Shown: positions 1 through 7,900 of the stretch, one piece after another | How the letters are laid out: each line of letters starts with the position of its first letter | Position numbering within the stretch: position 1 is the stretch's first letter | Origin: Polyangium spumosum | Lineage (GTDB): Bacteria; Myxococcota_A; Polyangia; Polyangiales; Polyangiaceae | Direction of reading: 5' to 3' | NCBI RefSeq assembly: GCF_009649845.1 | Contig: NZ_WJIE01000015.1 | Coordinates: 1-64,000, forward strand | DNA: 64,000 bases | Translations under genes and position numbers: made by a program | Notes under the pieces: model-generated | Database searches by the model: none | What the model was told of the DNA's origin: nothing | What the model saw: only the letters and a program-made list of their open reading frames with translations

Positions 1-216
1 CTTCGAGCCCCGCGCGGAGCCGCAAACCACCCCCCGAGGCCACCTTCGAGCCCCGCGCGGAGCCGCAAACCACTCCCCGAGGTCACTTTCGAGCTCCGCG
101 CGGAGCCGCAAACCACCCCCCGAGGCCACTTTCGAGCTCCGCGCGGAACGCGACCCCACCCCCCGAGGCCACTTTCGAGCTCCGCGCGGAGCCGCAAACC
201 ACCCCTGAGGGTCAAC
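1..216. repeat. Tandem 43-bp palindromic repeat, five units visible
   Basis: Five head-to-tail units with an exact 43-bp period begin with TTCGAG at 2, 45, 88, 131 and 174. The first four end in a CCCCGAGG-type block and the last decays into unique sequence. Most units contain the perfect 14-bp palindrome GCTCCGCGCGGAGC, so each could fold as a short hairpin; the fourth unit has a diverged centre. The array runs off the left edge, so its true copy number is unknown. There are no spacers between units, which rules out a CRISPR array. The stop codon of the neighbouring minus-strand gene lies inside the last unit. Confidence 0.9.
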
Positions 217-2719
217 CCCACCAGTACGAGAGCTTCGCGAGCAGCGTCTCCTCGGAGGGGCGTGGCCCGAGCCAACTGAAGTCGAAGCGCGCGCGCCGGC
301 CGAAGGGCGCGCGTCCGTCGCCCTGCGCGTGCGTGTAGACGAGGAACAACGTCGAGCCGAGCCGGTACTCCCAGCGCAAGACGATGTTCGCGTTGAACGA
401 TCCGCCCTCCCAGTCCGGATCGAGATCGAGCGCCTCGCTGAAGGGCGAGAGCTCCGCGAGCCGAGCGACCTGGCCTGCCCCGCGCGCCTTCGCGAGCGTG
501 AGCTCGCTGTACGCCTGCGCCTCGAGGAAGGCCTGCGCGTACGCCTGCAACGACAGCCGCGGGGTGAAGGTGTACGTCGCGCGCATCGTGAGCCCCAGGC
601 TCTGCGCGCGCAGCCGGCCGAAGACGTGCCCCGGCCCCATCGTCGTGACGTACCGCGGCTCGCCGCGCGTGAAGAGGAAGGTCGGGAGCAGCTCGAGATC
701 GAGCTGCGGCAAGATACGCACGGAGACGCGGCCCTCGCCCTGCACGTTGAGGCCCGTCTCGATGCCCTGCACCATCACCCACGCCTCGCCGTCGACGAGC
801 TTGCGCTTGTCCGTGGCGATCCAGAGCTCCCCGCCGAAGAGCGGCGCGCGCTCGAGCGCCGTGCCGTCGCCGACCTCGCGATCGTCGTACCGCGAGGGTT
901 TGGCGTGGACACTCACGAAGGTCTCCCAGAAGTTCGCCCAGCGCACGTAGTTGCCGAGCAGGAGCATCCGATCCTGCGTGAGCCAGTCGAGCGAGTCGCG
1001 CTCGACCACGTCGATGAACGTCTCGGTCTCGAGCGTGGCCCACCACGGATCGAGCGTCCGGAAGCCGACCGATCCCGTGAACGCGTGGAGGTTCTGCCGC
1101 TGCATGTAGCCGACGTCGTTGTAGTCGACCCGGCGGCCGTGCCCGGCGTAGCTGGCCTTGAAGATCCAGTTCTTGCCGCCCTCCTTCGCGACGCTCGCCT
1201 GCACCGCAGGGCCGATGTCGCCGGAGGAGACGACGGTGCCGTCGGGCATGGTGCGCGGCGGACCGTCGTGCACGAGCGAGGCGACGGCCTGCCCGCTGAT
1301 CACGTACTCGCCCCCCGGCGAACGCCAGCGACCGTCGACGCCGGCGACGTAGGCGTCGTGGAAGCAACGCGCGCCCTGTGCGACGACCTGACCCTGCGGA
1401 CAGAGCACGCGCCTCCCGCGGCTGCCGGGCGCGGGATCGACGGTGGGATACACGGCCGGCGTCTCGAAGCGGCTCTTCGCGGTGGCCATGAAGCCGATCG
1501 AGGCGCGAGGGCCGAAGTCCTTGCGGAGGCGGAGCACCTTGAACGCGGCGAGCGGCTCGGCGACGCGTGACGCGAAGCTGCCATCCGCGCGCTTCACGTC
1601 GGCGAGGACGGGCGCGGTGACGCCGAGCAGCTCGAAGGCCGAGAGCCCCTCGGCGAGCTCGCCCGAGAGCTTCGCCGCGCCGTACACGGTGGCCGGCGCG
1701 ACGCGCCCCACGACGGACTCACCATCGGGCAACGAGGGCGCCCCGGGCGCGCGGCCGAGCCTGCGCGTGTAGACGAGCTGGAGGGGCGTCGCGAGGTTGT
1801 CGGCGCCCTCCAGGAAAAACGGCCTGCGTTCCGGAAAAAACTGCTCGAAGTTGCTCAGGTTGAGGATGACCTGATCGGCCTCGACCTGGCCGAAGTCCGG
1901 GAAGATCGTGGCGTCGAGGGTGAGGCTCTGCGAAGGATGCCACTTCAGATCGAGGCCCGCCGAGCCCATGGGGAAGACGCCCTTGCCGCGCGTCTCGGCC
2001 TCGCTCTCGCTGTAACGAAGGGCGCCGACGACGAAAGGGCGGAGCTCGAGCGCGGCCTTGGGCCTCAGGCCGACGAAGCCGTCGAGCTTGCCGTACCGCG
2101 ACACCTCGCCGCCGGCGTCACGCGGGATGAACGTCCACTCGTCGACCTCCTGGAGCATGGAGACGCGGCGCCGGACCTGCATGCCGAAGCTCTGCGAGGG
2201 CAGATCACGGAAGCGCAAGATCCTGAGCGGGATCTTGAACTCGGCCGACCACCCCTTCGCCGTGCGCGCGGCGCGCGCGTCCCAGACCTCGTCCCACTCG
2301 CGCGAGATCTCGGTGTCGTTGAAGCGGAGCGCGTCGGCGAGGACGCCGGCCGCGTTGATCTCGAACTCGAGCGCGCTCCTGCCGTCGCCGCGCGTGTCGA
2401 GCGTGACCGTGACGGCGTCGGCCTCGACCTGGCGATCACGCCGCGTGAGGCGCGCAATGATCGCGTCGTCGGTCTGCTCGCAGTCGACGCCGACGTAGAC
2501 GGCCTCGTCGTCGTACACGACCCGCACGAGCGTGCGATACCGGGGCTGTTTGCCGGGCGTGGGGAGCTTCTGCGTGAAGGCGTCGCTGCCCTTGGCGCGC
2601 TTCCAGGTGAGCTCGTCGAGGCGGCCGTCGAGGACCGGCGGCGTCGAGACGCGCGCCGCGGTGAGGTGCGGCGTGGTGGCCTGGGCGGTCACCGCGAGGA
2701 TCGCGGGGAGGAGGGACAT
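212..2719 (-). CDS. DUF5916 / CBM9-like outer-membrane beta-barrel protein
   Basis: Starting at the Met that opens a short hydrophobic signal peptide (MSLLPAILAVTAQA), the product has 835 residues. Residues ~25-210 resemble a family 9 carbohydrate-binding-like domain (PPVLDGRLDELTW, then VRVVYDDEAVYVGV and DAVTVTLDTRGDGR). The remainder is a long series of amphipathic strands ending in Trp-Trp-Gly, typical of an outer-membrane barrel. This is the arrangement of DUF5916 proteins, known in myxobacteria and Bacteroidetes but without a firmly assigned role; surface binding of a saccharide or another ligand is inferred. The open frame extends 60 codons further upstream, but that part is Arg-rich and has no signal peptide, so the internal ATG was preferred. 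The stop lies in the tandem repeat array. Confidence 0.85.
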   Translation of the reverse strand: MSLLPAILAVTAQATTPHLTAARVSTPPVLDGRLDELTWKRAKGSDAFTQKLPTPGKQPRYRTLVRVVYDDEAVYVGVDCEQTDDAIIARLTRRDRQVEADAVTVTLDTRGDGRSALEFEINAAGVLADALRFNDTEISREWDEVWDARAARTAKGWSAEFKIPLRILRFRDLPSQSFGMQVRRRVSMLQEVDEWTFIPRDAGGEVSRYGKLDGFVGLRPKAALELRPFVVGALRYSESEAETRGKGVFPMGSAGLDLKWHPSQSLTLDATIFPDFGQVEADQVILNLSNFEQFFPERRPFFLEGADNLATPLQLVYTRRLGRAPGAPSLPDGESVVGRVAPATVYGAAKLSGELAEGLSAFELLGVTAPVLADVKRADGSFASRVAEPLAAFKVLRLRKDFGPRASIGFMATAKSRFETPAVYPTVDPAPGSRGRRVLCPQGQVVAQGARCFHDAYVAGVDGRWRSPGGEYVISGQAVASLVHDGPPRTMPDGTVVSSGDIGPAVQASVAKEGGKNWIFKASYAGHGRRVDYNDVGYMQRQNLHAFTGSVGFRTLDPWWATLETETFIDVVERDSLDWLTQDRMLLLGNYVRWANFWETFVSVHAKPSRYDDREVGDGTALERAPLFGGELWIATDKRKLVDGEAWVMVQGIETGLNVQGEGRVSVRILPQLDLELLPTFLFTRGEPRYVTTMGPGHVFGRLRAQSLGLTMRATYTFTPRLSLQAYAQAFLEAQAYSELTLAKARGAGQVARLAELSPFSEALDLDPDWEGGSFNANIVLRWEYRLGSTLFLVYTHAQGDGRAPFGRRARFDFSWLGPRPSEETLLAKLSYWWG

Positions 2720-2802
2720 GGCGGGGGATGGACGCCGAGCGTAGCACCACGTGAAGCACCGACCGACGACGGAACACTGCCGCGAGCGCCGCGTGAACGC
2801 GA

Positions 2803-3855
2803 TCAGAAGACGTCGTCGATCGCAGAGACGGTCTGCGCGAGATCGTGGGCGGGCGCGTGGCCGAGGTCGGTCCGGGCGCGCGTGTCGTCGACCATGCACA
2901 CGTAGCGGATGTGATCGATCTCGGGCGCGGGGAACGAGGTCGCCCGGTACTGCCAGAGCTTACGGACGACGCCTTGCGCGATCGCATGCGGGATGGCGAC
3001 GCGGGACCGCCCCGTCATGCCGACGAGGCGCGACAAGGGCAGCGGCGGCGGGCCCGCGACGTTGTAGATGCCACGCGCGCCAGGCGCGAGCGCGCGGGCG
3101 ATGGCGCTGACGACGTCGTCTTGATGGATGACCTGCACCATCGGATCGAAGCCGAGCAGCGTGGGGATGACGGGCAAACGCAGGTAGTTCGAGGGTGCGT
3201 TGCGCACGGCGCCGAGGATGTGGACCGGCCGCAGGATCACCGTCTCGGTGCGCGGCCGCTTCCAGAAGAACGACTGCGCGAGCATGTCGACCTCGATGAG
3301 ATCGCGGATCTCGCTGAACGATGCGCCGCCGAGCAGCGGCGCGTCCTCGGTGAGGAACTGGGGGTTGTCGGGGCGAGGGCCGTAGACGTTGGCGCTCGAG
3401 AGCACGACGAGCTTGGGGACGTCGTAGTGCGCGACGTACTCGAGGAGGCGCTGCAAGCCGACGACGTTCCAGCTGTGGTGCTCGGCCTGATCCACGCGGG
3501 GATCGTGCATGACGCCGAGGTGCACCACGGCGGCGAGGCGCTCGTGGCGGAAGACGTCCTGCGTCTTCTTGCGCCGGAGGTCGAGCTGGTGATGGACGAT
3601 GTCCTTGGGTTTGCCCTCGAACGATCGTCGATCGATGCCGATCACCGGCCTCTCTCGGTGCAGGTGCCGAGCGAGCCTCCGCCCGAGCCGCCCGCAGATG
3701 CCCGTGATGAGCACGGGCAAATGCGAACGATCACTCTCCACGCTCGGCTCGCGCGACGAGTCACCGTCCACGCTCACGCTCGCCCTGCACGGCGGCCGCA
3801 TCGTGAGCCGCGGCGCGACGCGCGTCGCCTCGCCTCCCCCGTTCGTCTCGCTCAT
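2803..3855 (-). CDS. NAD-dependent epimerase/dehydratase family protein (atypical SDR)
   Basis: An extended short-chain dehydrogenase fold of 350 residues. The dinucleotide-binding glycine motif is TGICGRLG at residues 51-58, and SSANVYG at 153-159 forms the usual beta-strand 5. Where the family carries its catalytic YxxxK, this protein reads F-SEI-R (Phe180, Arg184), so both catalytic residues are substituted. It may bind NAD(P) without normal oxidoreductase chemistry, or act on an activated substrate. The first ~45 residues are Arg/Ser-rich and outside the domain, so a later start (Met19) is possible; GGGGAG lies just before the chosen ATG. It is transcribed divergently from the acyltransferase gene. 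Substrate unknown. Confidence 0.85.
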   Translation of the reverse strand: MSETNGGGEATRVAPRLTMRPPCRASVSVDGDSSREPSVESDRSHLPVLITGICGRLGRRLARHLHRERPVIGIDRRSFEGKPKDIVHHQLDLRRKKTQDVFRHERLAAVVHLGVMHDPRVDQAEHHSWNVVGLQRLLEYVAHYDVPKLVVLSSANVYGPRPDNPQFLTEDAPLLGGASFSEIRDLIEVDMLAQSFFWKRPRTETVILRPVHILGAVRNAPSNYLRLPVIPTLLGFDPMVQVIHQDDVVSAIARALAPGARGIYNVAGPPPLPLSRLVGMTGRSRVAIPHAIAQGVVRKLWQYRATSFPAPEIDHIRYVCMVDDTRARTDLGHAPAHDLAQTVSAIDDVF

Positions 3856-3953
3856 CCCCCCGCTCCCCGATCGTCACCGTGAAGCTCGGGAGCACTCGTC
3901 GTCAAGCACTTCGCGTCGTGCTGACGGCTCATCGACTTGCTACGTTCGAGTGC

Positions 3954-4886
3954 ATGCTGGATGGAGCAACGCGCACCCTCGGCAAGCTCTCGACCGTCGC
4001 GACCCAAAGCGCCCTCCCGATCGCGCGCTCGCTCTTCGATGTCGCCCACGACGGAATCGGCGAGCTCGGGATCAAGCTGCTCGGCAGAGACTTCGAGGAG
4101 CGCCTTCGTCGTGTGCCCATCCCCTTGGGCGGCGGCGGCGTGGATCCCTTCGGGCTCGATCCCCAGTGGGCGAAGTACACGATCGGCGTGGCGGCGTTCT
4201 TCCACCGGTTCTACTTCCGCACGATCGTCAGCGGGATCGAGCGCGTGCCCCCTTCGCGTGTGCTGCTCGTCGCGAACCACTCCGGGCAGATCCCGATGGA
4301 CGGCGTGATCATCGCGGCCTCGATGTTCCTCGACGCGGAGCCGCCGCGCATCGTGCGGAGCATGGTGGAAAAATGGTCGCAGACGTTGCCGTTCGTCTCG
4401 ACGTTCTTCTCCCGTGTGGGGCAGGTCGTCGGCGTGCCCGAGAACGCGCGCCGGCTGCTCGAGCTCGGCGAGGCGATCCTCGTCTTCCCGGAGGGCATCC
4501 GCGGCGTCACGAAGCCCTTCGCCGAGCGCTACAAGCTCACGGACTTCGGGCTCGGCTTCATGCGCCTCGCGCTCGAGACGAACACGCCGATCGTGCCCGT
4601 GGCCGTCATCGGCGCCGAGGAGCAGTACGTCTCGCTCGGCAACCTCCGCCGCGTGGCGAAGGCGCTGCATCTGCCGAGCTTCCCGATCCTGCCGCAGCTC
4701 CTCGTGCCCGGCGGGGTTTTACCGTTGCCCACGCGTTACAGGATCTCGTTCGGCGAGCCCATGCGCTTCGACGGCGATCCCGACGACGACGACGCGATCA
4801 TCGAAGAGAAGGTCCTCCGCGTGAAGGCGACCATCCAGTCGATGCTGCATCGGGGGCTGAAGGCGAGGAGATCGATCTTCTGGTGA
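3954..4886 (+). CDS. Lysophospholipid/glycerolipid acyltransferase-like protein (LPLAT family)
   Basis: Membrane-associated acyltransferase of about 310 residues. The acyl-acceptor/catalytic block is NHSGQIPMD (His109, Asp115), and a FPEGIRG block ~60 residues later is the phosphate/acyl-donor motif shared by PlsC-like and DGAT2-like enzymes. The spacing of block I resembles the monoacylglycerol/diacylglycerol acyltransferase branch more than classical PlsC (HX4D). It probably esterifies a lysolipid or alcohol with an acyl chain; the substrate cannot be read from sequence. An in-frame GTG at 3879 would add 25 residues. The ATG at 3954 was preferred because the added stretch shows no domain features, though neither start has a strong ribosome-binding site. 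The gene converges with the long TPR gene 30 bp downstream. Confidence 0.85.
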   Translation: MLDGATRTLGKLSTVATQSALPIARSLFDVAHDGIGELGIKLLGRDFEERLRRVPIPLGGGGVDPFGLDPQWAKYTIGVAAFFHRFYFRTIVSGIERVPPSRVLLVANHSGQIPMDGVIIAASMFLDAEPPRIVRSMVEKWSQTLPFVSTFFSRVGQVVGVPENARRLLELGEAILVFPEGIRGVTKPFAERYKLTDFGLGFMRLALETNTPIVPVAVIGAEEQYVSLGNLRRVAKALHLPSFPILPQLLVPGGVLPLPTRYRISFGEPMRFDGDPDDDDAIIEEKVLRVKATIQSMLHRGLKARRSIFW

Positions 4887-4916
4887 GGCGGGGGCAGCGC
4901 GGGCGCCCCCTCGTCG

Positions 4917-7900
4917 TCAGGACTCGTCGTCGAGCAGCTCGGCCTCTTCGAGCTCCTCGCCTTGCGCGGGCTGCGCGGCGGGAGCCGGCGCCTGCGCGTA
5001 CGCCTGCTGCTGCGCATACGCCTGCTGCTGCTGCGCGTACGCCTGCTGCTGCGCGTAGTACGCCGCGTACGCCTGCTGCTGCGCGTACGCCTCCTCCGGC
5101 GTCTGCGCCGCGGGCTGCTGCTGCGCGTACGCCTGCTGTTGCGCGTAGTACGCCGCGTACGCCTGCTGCTGCGCGTACGCCTCCTCCGGCGTCTGCGCCG
5201 CGGGCTGCTGCGCGTACGCCTGCGGCTGCTCGGCTTGCACGTACGCCGGAGGCGCCGCGACCATCGGCGGAGGCGCGGACAACTCGGCCGCGGGCGCCAT
5301 CGGCGTCGGCTCGTTGTCCGTCGCCGGCGGCTGCCACGCCGGAGGCGCGGGCGTCGCCACGGCCGCAGGCGGCGGCGCGGAAGGCGTCGCCACGGCCGCA
5401 GGCGGCGGCGCGGAAGGCGTCGCCATGGCCGCAGGCGGCACCGACGCCATCGCCGGGCGCGGCGGCGGACGCTTGAGCTTGCCGGTCTTGGCGCGCTCGA
5501 GCCCCTGCGTCGCCTCCTGGTCGCCGGCCTTCATGCGGAGCACGCGGCGCCAGGCGTCGGCCGCCTCGCGCGCGTCGCCGAGCTCCTCCTCCCACAGCCG
5601 CGCGACCTTGCGCGCGAGCTCGGCGCGGACCGCGGGATCACGGCCGCGGAGGATCTGATCCTCGTAGAGCTGGATCATGCCGCGGTGATCACCGAGCTCG
5701 GTGAGCAGGTTCGAGAGCTCGTTCATCACGTCCTGATCGGCGGGCGACAGGTCGTGGAGCTTCTTGAAGTCGACGCCGGCGCCCTTCTTGTCGTTCAAGG
5801 CGTCGCGCCGCAGGCGCGCGCGGCGCTGCAGGAGCTTGCGGACGAGCGGGCCGTCGAAGACCTCTTCGAGCGCGCGCGTGAGCGTTGCCTCGACACGCGG
5901 CAGATCGCCGAGCTCGCGGCCGAGCGCCTCGAGCGCGTCGAGCGAGGCGTCGTCGACGTGCGTGACGAGCGCGTCGCCGAGCCACTTGAAAGCGCGCTCG
6001 ACGTCGCCGAGCGCGCGGTGCGCGATCGTCGCGGCGCGCCGGAGGAGCGCGCTCTTCGTCCGCCCGCCGTCACGCGAACCCTGGCCGCCGCCGGCAAGCG
6101 CCTCGGCCAGGATGCGGCGCAGGCCCGTGCCGCCCGAGCGCTCGTCGCCCGCGGTGGCCGCAGCCTCGAGCGCGACGAGCGTCTCCTCCTGGACGCCCGC
6201 GCTGAGCGCGAGCTCGAAGAAGCTACGCGCGCGATCGTTCGCGCCGCGCTCGGCCGCGACCTGCGCCGCGCGCGCGAGCGCCGCGAGCCTGTCGGCCGGC
6301 AGGCGGCAACGCGCCACCTGACGCTCGTACACGTCGATCACCTGCGTGACGTCGGGCGCTAGCGCCGCGAGCCGCGCGAGCAAGGGCTCGACCTCGTTCG
6401 GCGGGACGCTCGTCAGCGCGCCCTCGCCGTGCTGGATCGCCTCGTTCGCGGGCACGGACGCCGCGATCTGCACCTCGGCTTGCCGCACCATCTCGGCCGC
6501 GCGCGCCGCGCCGGAGAAGTCCTTCGCGAGCAGGTCGTGCGCGACGCCGAGGGCGTCGAGGTCCTTCAGCTTGATCGCGAGCTGCTCGAGCTGCTCGGCG
6601 AGCGCGCGATCGGCGCCGCGCGAGCGCGCGAGCTCCATGGCCACGCGCGCCGCGTCCGCGTCGCGGCCGACCTCGATGAAACGATCGAACGCGCCGCGCA
6701 GCGCCTCGTTCCGCGCAGCGCCCGTGCCCGACTCGTTCCAGGTGACGAGCTTCGTCGCGACGAGGCCCTTCCACCCGAGCTTGTCGCCGAGCTCGACGTA
6801 CGCGCGCCGGCAGGGCTCGTCGCCCGTCTCGGCGACCTTGTCGAGCGCCGCCAGCGCCTCGTCGCCGCGGCCGAGCTTCTCGAAGAGAATGTCGGCGACC
6901 CGCCGGGTCATGCGCGACAGCTCCTCATCGTCGCCCTCGACCTCGATGAGCATGTGCAGGAAGTGCGCGACGCGCGGCCAGTCCTCGACCTCGGCGCAGA
7001 GCCGCTCGAGCCTGCCGATCGCGTCGAAGTCCTCCGCGTCCGCGGCGTGCACGATCTCGAGCGCCCGGATCGCGCCGCGCGGATCGCCGAGGCTGCCCTC
7101 GTAGAGCTGCGCGAGGCGCTGCGCGAGCTCGACCTTCTGCTCGCCCTCGGCCAGCGCGACCTCGCGCTCGAGCGCCGCCGCCGCGCCTTGCGGGTTGTTC
7201 CGCCGCTCCTCGAGGTTCGCGATCGCCGCGAGCGCCACGCGGCTCTTCGGATCGAGCGTCTTCAGGATCGACTCGTACCGCTCGATCGCGCCGTCGGCGT
7301 CGTCGAGGCCCTCGGCGAGGATGCTCGCCTCGCGCAGCGCGTGGTTGAGTTTGTCCGCGGGCGCCTTGGTGATCGCGCCGAGCCTGCGCAGGAGCTCCAC
7401 GCACTCCTGATGATCACCCCGCTGCGCCGCGTCCTCGACGAGCAGCGCGAGCGCGCCCTCGTCGTCGCCGTCGGAGAGCACGAGCAAGAGGCTCTCGCGC
7501 GCGCCCTCGTGGTCGCCGAGCGAGCGCTGCACCTCGGCGGCCGCGCGCCGCGACGCCACGCGCTTGCCGCGATCGTTGAGTTTTTCGCCACGCGCGAGGA
7601 GGAGCTGCACGAGATCCGGCAGCCTGCCCGCCGCGCGGTACTGCTCCTCGAGCGACTGCACGTACCCGTCGTTCGTCGGATCGATCTCGGACGCGCGCTC
7701 GAGGCGGATCACCGCGCCCGGCGCGTCGCCCGCCTTGAGCAAGAGCTCCGCCGCCTGCGCGAGCAGCGTGGCTTGTTGCTTGCCGTCCGCGAGCTCGGCG
7801 CGTTGCTCGATCGCGTTCGCCGCGTCCGACATCCGGCCCGCGGCCGTGTACGCCTTCTCGGCCTGCTCCCAGACCTTCGCCTGCTTGGCGAGCTCGGCGG

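Noticed and set aside
1-216. CRISPR array at the left edge
   Set aside because: Units are contiguous with no unique spacers and no cas genes are present.
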